A DNA stretch of 64,000 nt from Dermatophagoides farinae (Eukaryota; Arthropoda; Arachnida; Sarcoptiformes; Pyroglyphidae): NCBI RefSeq assembly GCF_024713945.1, contig NC_134680.1, positions 5,081,501-5,145,500 on the forward strand, read 5' to 3'. The notes below the pieces were generated by a model. It had not been told where the DNA came from. It saw nothing but the letters and a program-made list of their open reading frames with translations, and ran no database searches. The position numbers and the translations under genes were made by a program. How positions within the stretch are numbered: the stretch's first letter is position 1; each line of letters begins with the position of its first letter. This document shows positions 52,768 to 63,580 of the stretch, piece after piece.

Positions 52768-54538
52768 ATGTATCATTTTTATTCACACACACCATTATTG
52801 TTGTTGTTGTTGTTGTTCAGAATGAAATTATTGTTAATTTTTTTTTTGTTTTTTTTTTGGTTACTTTATTGCAACCATCATTGTTGGTTTGATCGATTGC
52901 CAAGAAAACAAAAAACTTGTTGCAAATTAAATTCGCTACAAATTTATGTATCCATTTGGATTTGATTGCAAGGTTTTTTTTGTTGTTGTTGTTGTTGTTC
53001 TTAATTCATTCTTCGTGGGTGTCAAAGTCATTAGTATTACACCTGTCGTATACGAGACAACAACAACAACACAACAACAGAATGCAATACACGTCATATG
53101 ATAGTGATGAGTCATCTTTTGCTTCTTACGTAAATCCATTGAAGATTCCTGTATTCAAAAGTTTTTTGTTCCCAAATATCAAAAGATAATTTGAAGATTG
53201 CCTCATTACAATGAAACTAGATGACGCTCAATCAATTATTATCATCATGTGTATAATAATCAATCATCCACCCATCACACCACCACCACCACCACCACGT
53301 CATATCCGGATCTCTCTAGAGATCAATCAACTTTCATTTAGCTATAATTAATCGAATTGAATCGGAACTATTTAAAAAAAACAAAACAAAACAAAACAAA
53401 ACTAGTACACATCATTAGAATTTATATGACAATTTCAAACGACATATAATCATCACCATCAATCCAAATTTAGTTTTTCTATAAAAAAAAACAAACAAAC
53501 AAACCAAAACAAATTTGAATAAATTTGAAAAATGATGATAATATGTTTAGTCTTGTTTTGTCGTTTATTGTCGACGAATGATTGGAAAATAAACGAACGA
53601 TTGGATTGGGATACATATTTGGATTGAAAAGAATAAATCGATAAAGAGAGTGAGAGAGAGAGAGAGAGAGAGAATGTTTTATTGTTTTTAAATTGAAAAT
53701 CCCACCAAACTGGATTCATTTATGAATATTCCAAGAAATTATGAATTATGTAAAACATCAAATTGATCAGTTTTTATTATTATTATTATTATTTGTAAAT
53801 AATCTGCATTTTCATATGGTTCATTTAAAATGCAAAATTTGTTTATATTATTAAATAATCAAATCAAATTTTCATTGTAAATTATTATGAAACACACACA
53901 CACGATGCACACACACACACAAAAGGTTATTTCTATATTGTATTTGAGGATTGTTCAGATATGGAAACAAAAAAAAAAAATTTTGTAAATTAATTAGAAT
54001 GATGATAGATGATGATAATGATAAAAAAAAATTAATAATAATAATGATAAATTAAGAAAATCAATCAATTAATAAGAAATAAATAAATTCAATAAATAAG
54101 AATGAGTAATATATATTATTAATGAATGAATGTTTGTTTGCTACTACTACTATTTTTTAGTGATGAATAATAATGAATGTCCATTTTTTTTGATCAATTA
54201 TGGTCAATTGAACCAAAATCAACAATTGTGTATATGTGAAACATTTCTTTGGTTGGTCCTCTTCATATATGGGTAACAGGATCTTCCATAACCACCACCA
54301 CCACCATGCTATCATCAATCAACAAGATATATTATGAATGAAAAAAAAGAATCAAAGTGTGAAATTGAGATTTCTTGTTTGTTGTGTAAACAGTGAGAGA
54401 GAGTAGATGTGTGAGTAAAGTAAGTAGATATAATTTTGTTTTGATGATTCTGTGTTGATGAATCGATACGATATTTATCCTTTTCCAAATATTGTTTGCC
54501 CACAATATACCACGTACATCATTGTTGTTATATTAAAT
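52768..54538. other. 1.8-kb intergenic region
   Basis: No gene is supported. T-rich near 52.83-52.86 kb and 52.97-53.0 kb, CAA/TTG runs, a GA tract near 53646-53672, and AT-rich sequence around 53.8-54.2 kb. It separates the PPxY gene from a convergent minus-strand gene, so both 3' UTRs fall here. Confidence 0.55.
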
Positions 54539-55306
54539 TCACCGTTTACGTGTAATAATCATAGATTCACTATGAATATTTTGATTACTAATCATATTAC
54601 CATCTTCCAGACCATTATTATGGTTAATTGTTGTCATCAATGTGGATACTTTGCCAGATAAAGATGTTGCTAATGGTGGTGGTGGTATATGTGATTGTTC
54701 GAAATGATTCAAAGCCAAATTTGATGATGATGATGATGATGATGATGGTGGTTGAAATTCATGTTCATTCGGTATAAACATTGGACGGCCTCCATCCTGA
54801 ATGATTTCATAACGATCAATTGGTTGTAATGAAACGACTGGATCGATCGATGTTGATGATAATGATAGTATCGACGGCATTGGTGTTGAATCCGGTTTCG
54901 GTGAATGTTGTTGCTGTAATTGTCGTTCCATATTTAACAATTTTCTTCCAGCCGGTGAATTATACAGAAAATCATTAATTACTGTCTGAGCTCGTTCAGG
55001 TAATTTTCCGGTACGTTGATATTCTTCAATTTCGGTCGATGATAAACGATCAATCAATATACGATTATTAACTGTTCCAGAATCATTATCTGAATTATCC
55101 ATCATTGAATCATCATTAGATAATTCGGTTAATTTTCGTCGAAACGCTTCACCAATAGGATCGGATTTCAATTTATTTACCGATTGATGATGACCATTAC
55201 TATCATTATTATTATCATCATTTGTTCGAATAATTGGTGATGACCAAATCGATGAAATCATCATCATAATAAACATTGTTGTCAATGTAACCGTATGCAT
55301 ATTCAT
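54539..55306 (-). CDS. Unrecognised secreted protein
   Basis: Single frame; I start it at 55306 (MNMHTVTLTT), because that places a signal peptide (LTTMFIMMMISSIWSS) at the very N-terminus. A Met at 55405 in the same frame would add 33 hydrophobic residues. The mature part has about 230 residues and contains a more ordered block near residues 60-130: DPIGEAFRRKLTEL, RLSSTEIEEYQRTGKLPERA and INDFLYNSPAGRKLLNMERQ. The rest is Ser-, Pro- and Asn-rich. It ends ITRKR just before the stop, and an AAACG|GTGAAT possible donor overlaps the stop, so a further exon cannot be excluded. There is a cluster of basic residues but no clear pairs bounding a repeated peptide, so a neuropeptide role is only one option. 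I do not recognise the family. Confidence 0.6.
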   Translation of the reverse strand: MNMHTVTLTTMFIMMMISSIWSSPIIRTNDDNNNDSNGHHQSVNKLKSDPIGEAFRRKLTELSNDDSMMDNSDNDSGTVNNRILIDRLSSTEIEEYQRTGKLPERAQTVINDFLYNSPAGRKLLNMERQLQQQHSPKPDSTPMPSILSLSSTSIDPVVSLQPIDRYEIIQDGGRPMFIPNEHEFQPPSSSSSSSSNLALNHFEQSHIPPPPLATSLSGKVSTLMTTINHNNGLEDGNMISNQNIHSESMIITRKR

Positions 55307-55812
55307 GATGTAATTAAGAATAATATGTATATCGATGATAAATATTTGTTGATATATATAAATATTAAATAAATCAAAACAATTGTTGTCAGAATTCTCG
55401 ATCAAACAAGTTGATAATTCTATTTCTTAGATGATTTTATCAAAATCAAAATGTTTCGAATGAGATTTTATGCCCAGAATGTCGAGGCTTTTATCTTGGT
55501 TTGGTGGCTAGCGTCGTATGACGATCAAACATTAGTCAAGCAACCAACAGCCAGTCTTTATAGTTATCTTTCTTTCTCACTCTCTCTCTCTCTCTTTCTC
55601 TCTCTCCAACACTTCTTTCAAAACTAAATCAAAAAAAAAAAAAAAAAAAAACAAAAACTAAAATGACTGAGTCAGTCATATATTCACTTCTGTGTGTTAT
55701 ATGAACAAATCTTTCAATGTAAATGAATAGAAAAAAAAACCAGAGATAGGAAAAAAAAATTTCATATAAAAAAAAGGGGAAAAAAATAACGATGAAACAA
55801 CAAACATTTCTC

Positions 55813-55851
<39 letters not shown>

Positions 55852-56459
55852 ATTGTAGCGCGCTACAGTTTCGCGATTCAATTCGGTTTTTCATTTCAAA
55901 CCAAAAACATACACATACGCACACAGTTTGAATTTGTTGACAATCGGCGCGATTCGCGCCACATTTGCATTATAAAAAAAACAACAACAACAACAACAAC
56001 ATAGGCTATATTATCTCATTTCATTCTTTTCTGGACTTTTTTTCTAGATTGTTGTTGCTGTTGTTGTTGTTGTTGTTGTTTATAATTTCATTTTCATTTT
56101 TTTTTCTTTTGAATGTTCTTTTTAGAATCAAACGCGTTGGTATATGATTAGTAAAATGAGATGAAAAACAATAAATTCGAATGAAAAAAAATGCAAGAAT
56201 TTAAACAATTAATAAGAAATTTGTTTAGAAAAAAAAATGTTCATCAAACAAGAATAAGAGAAATCTCATAATACAAAACAAAAATAGATGAAAAAAAACA
56301 TGAAAATACAGCAAAGAATATTGGATTTCTTGATTCTGAAAAAGAAAGGTTTTGAACATTTTTTTTGTTTGAATTTGGATAAAGAAATCTAGGGAAAATA
56401 CGAAAATTTTAGAATTTAAAAATTTATATTTCAATTCGGATGAGACAATAATGATAATA

Positions 56460-56491
<32 letters not shown>

Positions 56492-59400
56492 ATCAAGAGA
56501 AACCTCTAGAACTATTAGAATACAACTATAGAGGTACATGAACGAATATGAATATTTGCACTGATTACACGCCTACCTGTAAAGGTCAGTTGTGTATTTT
56601 TAATGATTTTATTTTTTTTTTTCACTTTTTAATAATTGATGGTTAAATTTAATTTTTTTTTTCGTATTCAGGATTGCCTAATACGACATCCGATCAGATT
56701 AAAGCGCAATGACAATATTTCAAAAAAAAAACTTTTCATTCATCATGTGGATGTACTGAATTTGACAACAAAAAAAAAATAGTGAACATACACGAAAATG
56801 AAAAATCAAATGAAATTAAAACATCCATTCCTATTTGTATTATTATCATATATTCTGCGTAGGTGGAATTTGTTGTTGATTCTATTATCAATTCATGACC
56901 AAATGAAACAGTGGAAAAAAAATAAATAAATGAAAATAAAAAAATAAATCCCTTGTTCAATAGAATTTTTTTTTATTTCTGCTGGCATAACGAATGAATG
57001 TGTTGTGTGTGTGTGTGTGTGTGATTTAAAATTTTGCAACCTGAATGAGAAACAAACAAACAAACAAAAAAAAGATAATATTCTAGGAAAGAAAGTTTAT
57101 TCTGGTTCACAATAGAAATTGATATAAAGCAAAGAAAATACATACCGTAATAGTTGACCATATAAATAATTGTGACAAATTAAATGAAAGTTAAGGTAAC
57201 GGAAAACAACACCACCAAAGTTAGTGAAGTTATTGAAATTTGGTTTTACCCCATCTATTTCCTTTCAAATCATCATTTTTTTTGAAACCATTTGTTGTTG
57301 TTTGTATGAAGAATTCAATTTGCACAACAACAACAACAACAACAACAAAAGCAAATGAACATTCTATTTATATGATAATGAAAATAATGATCATTATCTC
57401 ATTAAAACTTTGCAACAAAAAAAATAACAAACATTTAAAAAAAGAAAACGGAAGAAAACACGTCGCCAAAAAATCATTATCTACATTAATTAAAATAAAA
57501 TTCTATTGTTCATCAAATACAACTACCCATTCAAATGTTTGTTTGTTGATGATAAAATCGGATATTTTTAACATTCGAATCGAATCCCTAAGATGATACC
57601 AACGAAAATCCACACATGATGGATGTAATCTATTTCCACATTTTAAAAGCAAAAAAAAAAAAAATCAAAAATCAAGAAAAATAAAACAATTACAAACCTA
57701 AATTGGATATACAAAGCCAATAAAGGAAGAAAATATTATGGTTCAATCACCAATTCGGTTATATTCGATTTGATTATTTTCGGAGCCAAGCATACTTACC
57801 AAATGTGATGATTAGAAATAGTGGAAAAACACACACATACACACACACACACAAACATGAGACATTCTAATGGCGTCTAGACATTTGATTTTTTTTTTTT
57901 TGATTTTTTTTATGGTTTCTTGTCGGTCAATTTATTTGTCTGTTTTTTTTGTTCGCAATCATCATCGGTTGTTGAATCACATAGACCTTGTGACTTTTTT
58001 TGAGTGTGAATATATTTTTTCTTTTTATTCTTTTTGTTGTTGTTGTTCCATTGATGATTGTGATCGGTATTTAGAATTTGTAGTTTTTTTTCTGTTTTAG
58101 TAATCCAGATTCAGTCATATTCATTGATTAAATTTTTGAAAGAAAGAAAAAAAAATTTAATCAGACAAACTTCCAGACAGAATCATGGAACAAGAACTAC
58201 TAGATTGTTGTTGTTTTTGTTGTTCGAAACAAAACAGAAAAAAAAGAAAACCAACTACACTTGATAGACCTGTGAGGGTCGAAATTGAAAACAAAACATT
58301 CAAAAATGTTGAAATAATTTTCGAAAAAAAAATTATGAAATTTTTTTTTATCGAATCCAAAAAAGAAATATAAATTTCATTTTTGTTGTTGTTGATAATA
58401 ATTTCACAGACAAAATTCATTTGAACAACAACTTTATTCATTGACAAAAAAATGGATAAATAGATCAACAAGAGAAAAAAAAAACCACAAACAAAAATGG
58501 AACGAATCATCATCACCAGTGATTCGATTTTTTTTTTTTTTGTTGGTTGACTATATTGACACATACATGGTCATTTTATTTCATTTAATTTCGGTTTGTC
58601 AAGAATTTTCTATTTTTAATTTTTTTTTCTCGTTTTTTTTTGTTTCATTTTTGCTTGTTCCTGTCTAGTCTGATTTCCGATGACTGGAAGAAATGATGTG
58701 TGGAACAATCAATAAAGTCGTTCGTTATCATCTCATAATGATGGTCATTTTGATCAATTTTTTTTCACATACAAATTACATTACATAGTAAATATCAATT
58801 ATTGTTTTGTTTTGTTTTGTTACATTTTGATTTGGTTCGTTTTCAAGAATTATTTTGTACAAATCGTTAGTGTTGTTGTTTTTTTGTTAAATCAAGAATT
58901 TCAATGGAAAAAGTGCAATGAATTTCGATTGAAATTGATTCCGGACATTTTTGTTTTGAAAAAAAATGTTCGATTCTGATCTGGTTACTAACAACACCAT
59001 CATCATCAACAACAACAACAAAACATCAACAATTTGTCCAATTCAATAATCAATAATTATCGTTCAAATGTACCAAACGATGTGAATAATAATTTCATTT
59101 TTTGATACAAATACAGGGCCGCGTTATGGAATCTCCGGTCTTTCAATTTCAATTTTATAAAGTGTAAAGAAAGAAGAAGAAAAAAAAATAATTATCAACA
59201 ATCGCCTACGCTTAGCCACATTCATCATCATTTAGATTGAATCAAAAACAATTCAATGTCAAACGATTTGAATTACAATAACAACAACAACAACAGCAAC
59301 AGCAACAACGAAAAAGATCGGATGAACATTGGAAATGAATTTTGAATCCCAGAGAGAGATCTCAAGATAACCTTCGAATGGAATAAATGTATGTTTGCGG

Positions 59401-60452
59401 CCCACGTCTTGAAGAAATTCTATTGAAACGAAATAAATCACACAATCCTTCTCGAGAGAATTTGCAAAAAAAAAAATGACAATTCAATATTGATATTTCT
59501 TTGTCTTTCAATTCATGAAAAATTAATCAAATCATAATATGAATAAGAAACAAAAAAAATTTCGTAACTTTAAAATTATCATGATGAAAAAAAAACCGGA
59601 AACACGCAGACAGACCGACGTTACACACCGAAAAAAACGTGGTAATTTTTTTTTTTTTTTTTTTGAAAATCAAAATGATTTTTTTGTTTTGTTTTGTTTT
59701 GTTTCAAACAAAATGTATATGGGGGTGGGCTATTTGAATGAAAAAGAAAAACTATAGCAAATTAATCAATGATGAATCTGTATAATTTAAAAGCAAAAAT
59801 TATTTATGTTAACATTTCCGCCGTTTTTTACATGCAGATATCATCGTTTGAATCAAATCGGATGAAATTCAAAATTATTCCAATTTCGATTCGTATCTAT
59901 TAAAATATATACATTCAAAAGAAAAAAAAACTGCCATACACAAGTAAAAATAGCATCCGTCAATATGCACAATATACAAATCCATAAAAAGTGATGGACA
60001 ACAACAATTTGACTGACGTATACAAATATATCAATTATATAATGATCTCTTTTTTTTTTGCTATCCAATAGCCATTGTTGTTTTGTTTTGTTGGCCAATG
60101 GCCAAGTTTGGTTGTCACCAAAATCCGGATATAATTGATCGATAAGATATACAGCTATAGATGAGTTGAGTAGTTTTTTTTTATTCGATTTATTTTATCA
60201 ATTTTGATTTAATCATTATTCCCGATAAAATTTTATCTTTTAACAAATGAAAATTGGATGAAAATTTTTTTTTTTTTTTTTGAAACAAAGAAAACAATGC
60301 TCATTAATTTTGGTTAATGATGAGAAATGAAATTTTACACATTTCAAATTTTAAAATATATATGCATATATAGTGATTGAATTCCAAAATTCAAATGATG
60401 TGAATAATGTTTGATTATATTTTTTTTAAAAACAAAATCTTTTTTTTTCCTG
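55307..60452. other. 5.1-kb region upstream of the secreted gene and downstream of PA28-gamma
   Basis: I find no coding sequence. Contents include TC runs (55572-55610), a TG tract (55819-55846), a GC-rich island with two palindromes (55854-55977, listed separately), CAA/TTG runs, ATG runs at about 56458-56485, poly-A/T, and a TTTTG run near 59680. A splice-acceptor-like T-tract plus CAG at 56656-56672 precedes a short mixed-composition stretch to about 56711. Confidence 0.55.
55854..55977. promoter_or_regulatory. GC-rich island with two palindromes and a TATA-like box
   Basis: TGTAGCGCGCTACA at 55854-55867 is a perfect 14-bp palindrome. TTTCGCG at 55869-55875 and GGCGCGATTCGCGCC at 55946-55960 (6-bp arms around ATT) follow; both resemble E2F-type GCGC sites. 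TATAAAA lies at 55971-55977. In a genome with almost no CpG-rich words this looks like a promoter. The nearest gene is the secreted-protein gene, which starts 550 bp to the left on the minus strand. Confidence 0.4.
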
Positions 60453-61510
60453 TTAATAGAATTGATGATTTTGATTATTCGATCGTGGTGTTTTAATTTT
60501 TTCCAGATTTTTCGTTACAATATCATGTAATGATGCATAATGATTACGAAGTTCGGCCACCGTTAATCGTAGATAGATGAATTCTTTTTCATCAATTTCA
60601 GCAACATTACGACGAAAATCATCAACATGTGGATATTTGGCAATTTTTGTTATGATCCGTGCACGTGAAAGAAAATAACGAGACATTTGATCAAAATAAG
60701 TGGTAGCTTCCGCTTCAACCGTACGTATTTCGGTCAATGCTTCTTCTTGAATTGATACACCAAAATTGTTACCATCTTCAATACGAGGAATAAGAAATAG
60801 GACCCACATTTTCAACAGATTTGTATCCTCGACCAATTGCCGTACCAACGGTTTGACGATATCGATCAATTCAACAATGTGTTTATTACATCGTACAGTA
60901 CCATACGGTAATATAAGAACACGTGATCCATCCGTTGGTTTTGATTGATTTTTCATATTTTCAGCCTTTGTTCCGGTTGATGAATGTTCATTGTCACCAA
61001 TATGATCATCTTCAGTCAATACAAGATATTTACGTTTCTTTGAAGGACCATTTGTTTGCTGTGGTACTGTTGGTGATGAATCACAATCGGTTGCAGATGA
61101 ATTTTCCGAATCATCCACATGATGATGATTGTCAACGGAAACCTGTGTTGCCTGTACCGGTGTTACATATGGATATTCCGGTATCGGTATATTTATTTCA
61201 TGTCGGATTTTTTCCAAATTTTTCAAACTAAATAGTTGACCCTAATTTTTAAGGAAAGAACAATTTCAAAATGATCAACCGTAAAAATGGTTAAAACACC
61301 TACCTCGAGCAGTTGATGTAATTCAATAGTTTTACGTGGAAATGTTTTCAATACCAATTCTTCAGCTTTTTCTTTGATATCATCTTTGAATTTATTAACC
61401 TTGAATTCCATCAATCAAATCAATAATATTATTGACAAAAAAAAACAAAATATTCAACAAACCTCAGTCGTATAATCGGGTTGGGTTGAAGATTTTTTAG
61501 ACGTCGACAT
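60453..61510 (-). CDS. PSME3: Proteasome activator PA28-gamma (REG-gamma)
   Basis: Nuclear heptameric cap that activates the 20S proteasome independently of ubiquitin. Exons on the minus strand: 61510-61463, 61399-61304 and 61241-60453; introns of 63 and 62 bp; 310 residues. The C-terminal two-thirds is strongly conserved: KMWVLFLIPRIEDGNNFG, with the activation-loop region, then SIQEEALTEIRTVEAEA, YFDQMSRYFLSRA, KIAKYPHVDDFRRNVAEID and the terminal Tyr. Human PSME3 has 254 residues; the excess is a longer Asn/Ser/Asp-rich linker between the first helix and the core, which keeps a KKRKY patch where the human protein has its KKRR nuclear signal. The start MSTSKKSSTQPD is in exon 1, in phase with the next exon. 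The intronless neighbours give no clue to regulation. Confidence 0.96.
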
Positions 61511-62017
61511 TTTTTGTTTCGTTATACAAATATTACACACAATTTAAAAAAAAAATTAAGATTCAGATTCTTTTTTCAAAATGAAATTCGTCAACACAGT
61601 CACACAATGAACAAACAATAAACACATTGACTCAATGTGTGCGTGTGTGTGATTTTTTTTTGAATACGTTGTATATGAATACTTTTAGATTGAATGCATG
61701 ATTTAAACACGTGTTACGTCCATCATAATTTTGCCATTTAATCTATTGATTAACATTTAATTTACCTGTAATAAATAAATGAATTATTATAATTCGCTTG
61801 GATAAATGAAATAATATAATGGCGATCATCAAATTTATTCAATTTTTGTCACTATTTTTCAATAAACTGTTGGTTATTTTGAATGATTTTTTGAGATTAG
61901 ATAATTGTTCATTAAATGAAAAAAAATTGCATTTTTGAATTAATAAATGCAAAAAAAAACGGAGAAAAATTTAAACCCAGGGACCACTTTTTTTGACTCG
62001 ATTTTTAAATATATGTT
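61511..62017. other. 5' flank of PSME3
   Basis: AT-rich, with a GTGTGTGTG tract at about 61637-61651. No gene is seen. Confidence 0.55.
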
Positions 62018-62172
62018 GTGGACCATGATGGATCCCATATAAAACCGGTTTAATTATCAATTAATTAATTTGAAGGTGATTCAGCAATGCTATTTACAAT
62101 TGCTGGATTTGATGTAATTGGGCGTGATAAATTTGGTATATTCCCATTACATGGTAAAATTCTCTCAAATGT
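62018..62172 (+). pseudogene. Scrambled fragment of DNA topoisomerase II
   Basis: Two short blocks match eukaryotic topoisomerase II. Block 1 (62018-62059) reads VDHDGSHIK, then, after a small frame change, GLIIN, matching DQDGSHIKGLLINF of the TOPRIM metal-binding region. Block 2 (62072-62172) reads EGDSAMLFTIAGFDVIGRDK and then FGIFPLHGKIL-NV, matching EGDSAKTLAVSGLGVVGRDK and YGVFPLRGKILNV. In the enzyme the EGDSA block lies before the DGSHIK block, so the order here is reversed. Stops follow immediately in both frames. It is a short relic, not an expressed gene. Confidence 0.75.
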
Positions 62173-62580
62173 ACCAAATGGAACTTGATTGGTACTAGAG
62201 ATATTGCAACGACGAATATTTAAGTAGATATGAACATTTCTGAATCAATGATAATTCATTCAATGATGATTGATGAAAAAAAAAATTTTGGCCGAGAATT
62301 TCAATCAATTCAAGTGTCTTGTGAAGATAGTATCAAAGTTACATGTTCGGTTTATGATTATGTGGTGAACATTTTCAATGGAATTGGTTAATTTCAAATA
62401 AATTCATTCAATTTGAATCATTCAATAATAAATACAATACATCAATGTTGATATGTCAAAAAAAAATCAAAGCATGAAAAAATTCTGTAAAAACAAAAGA
62501 AAATAAAGTTCCCGGGAATAACCATTGTCATTGATTTCATCATTGTCACTGATTTCATCATTTGACCCTGATTTGTAATT
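62173..62580. other. Unassigned sequence between topoisomerase relic and repeat cluster
   Basis: I cannot assign this stretch. It contains a short tandem repeat of ATTTCATCATTGTCACTG-like units at about 62532-62562. The composition of 62.3-62.4 kb looks less repetitive than typical intergenic DNA, so more of the relic may be hidden here. Confidence 0.4.
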
Positions 62581-62957
62581 GTGGCTCGCGAGCCGCAGGT
62601 TGCCGACCCATGGTCCAATTTAGCTAAATCATCATGCCATCAATTTGATGGTGCTGGTTTGCTTGCTGGTGCTTGGGAGTGCAAAAAATCGGACAAAAAG
62701 GTAAAAAGGGCCCAGCCGGGATTTGAAATCGTTAATTGTGTGCTACAGCAAAAAAGGTTGAAAATCATTGCTCTAATCTTTTTTTTTACACAGATTTGCA
62801 GCTAAATCATCAAATGCCATCAATCGTTGATGGTGCTGGTTTCTCATCTGAATCCCCAACAACAACAACAACAGCAGCAGCAGCAGCAGAATCATCAGAA
62901 TTCAATTGGCCAATTCAGGGGTCGGCAATCTGCGGCTGGCGAGCCGCAATTTCCCAT
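62581..62957. mobile_element. hAT-like terminal inverted repeat sequences (non-autonomous element remains)
   Basis: At 62926 lies CAGGGGTCGGCAATCTGCGG, continuing CTGGCGAGCCGCA. The segment 62581-62609 is nearly its reverse complement, ending GGTTGCCGACCC. CAGGGGTCGGCAA is the start of a common hAT-superfamily terminal repeat, and the internal GGCTCGCGAGCC is itself palindromic. The two copies face away from each other (end, then start), so they are probably the edges of two elements rather than one complete element. No transposase is seen. Confidence 0.5.
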
Positions 62958-63163
62958 AGAGCCACAAGTTATTGTGAATTGTAATTGACCCATGGTCCAA
63001 ATTAATATAATCATCCAAAATGCTTGCTGGTGCTTGGGAATGCAAAAAAAGGGGAAAAGGGCCCAGCCGGGATTTGAAATCGTTGTGTGCTGCAACAAAA
63101 AAGGTTGAAAATCATTGCTCAAATCTTTTTTTTACACCGATTTGGAGCTTAATCATGCAAAAA
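62605..63163. repeat. Duplicated block with partial tRNA-Pro 3' halves
   Basis: Two diverged copies of one block start at CCCATGGTCCAA (about 62607 and 62989) and share GCTTGCTGGTGCTTGGGA, then GGGCCCAGCCGGGATTTGAA (62708-62727 and 63059-63078), then GGTTGAAAATCATTGCTC. The 20-bp GGGCCCAGCCGGGATTTGAA is identical to the 3' end (T-arm plus acceptor strand) of the tRNA-Pro gene at 63164-63235 in the same orientation; after it the copies continue with ATCGTT instead of CCCGGG. A smaller duplication (CATCAA...GATGGTGCTGGTTT, 62638-62660 and 62818-62842) lies within. Confidence 0.75.
63159..63163 (-). terminator. RNA polymerase III terminator (T5)
   Basis: Five T residues on the minus strand directly after the tRNA-Pro discriminator base. 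Confidence 0.8.
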
Positions 63164-63235
63164 GGGCCCAGCCGGGATTTGAACCCGGGACCTCTTGCAC
63201 CCAAAGCAAGAATCATACCCCTAGACCACTAGGCC
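63164..63235 (-). tRNA. tRNA-Pro: tRNA-Pro (anticodon UGG)
   Basis: 72-nt cloverleaf on the minus strand. The acceptor stem GGCCTAG pairs with CTGGGCC (one U-G pair) and the discriminator is C. The D-arm is GTCTAGGGGTATGAT. The anticodon stem is TCTTGC/GCAAGA with loop TTTGGGT, placing anticodon TGG at 63203-63201. The T-arm is CCGGG-TTCAAAT-CCCGG, carrying the B-box GGTTCAAATCC. It resembles animal tRNA-Pro(TGG) closely. A TTTTT Pol III terminator follows immediately (63163-63159). There is no intron. Confidence 0.97.
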
Positions 63236-63580
63236 GTTTTTATCCCCCCGGAACCGGGACCGGGTCCGAGGGCATCCAAATTCAACCAATTTAAACCAGT
63301 AGGCAGGATTGATAGCGTGAATATCTCAAAGTAAATTTTTGTTGCTGGACGAATGTACGCAAACATTCACTTGGTATTTGTATGATGTTGTGGTGATCAT
63401 GATGATGATGCTAAGAAACGGCACGGTTATAATGCAATTCTAACTAGTCTGACCGGTTACGTCGACAACAACAACAACAACAATAATAGTAAAGAAGAAG
63501 AAGAAAAAAAATACTGAGTATTTCATCAATCTGGTTAATGTTTGTTTGTTTTTTTGTTTTTTTTTTTTGAATATAAAGAA
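63236..63580. other. Divergent region between tRNA-Pro and TTLL-like gene
   Basis: It includes a short GC-rich patch just upstream of the tRNA (63244-63276, with CCCCCCGG and GGAACCGGGACCGGG) and then ordinary AT-rich sequence with CAA runs and a T-run before the TTLL-like start. Confidence 0.5.

Noticed and set aside
62708-63078. tRNA-Pro 3' matches as primer-binding sites of a retroelement
   Set aside because: They lack the TGG that pairs with the CCA end, and no long terminal repeats or polymerase sequence are seen nearby.
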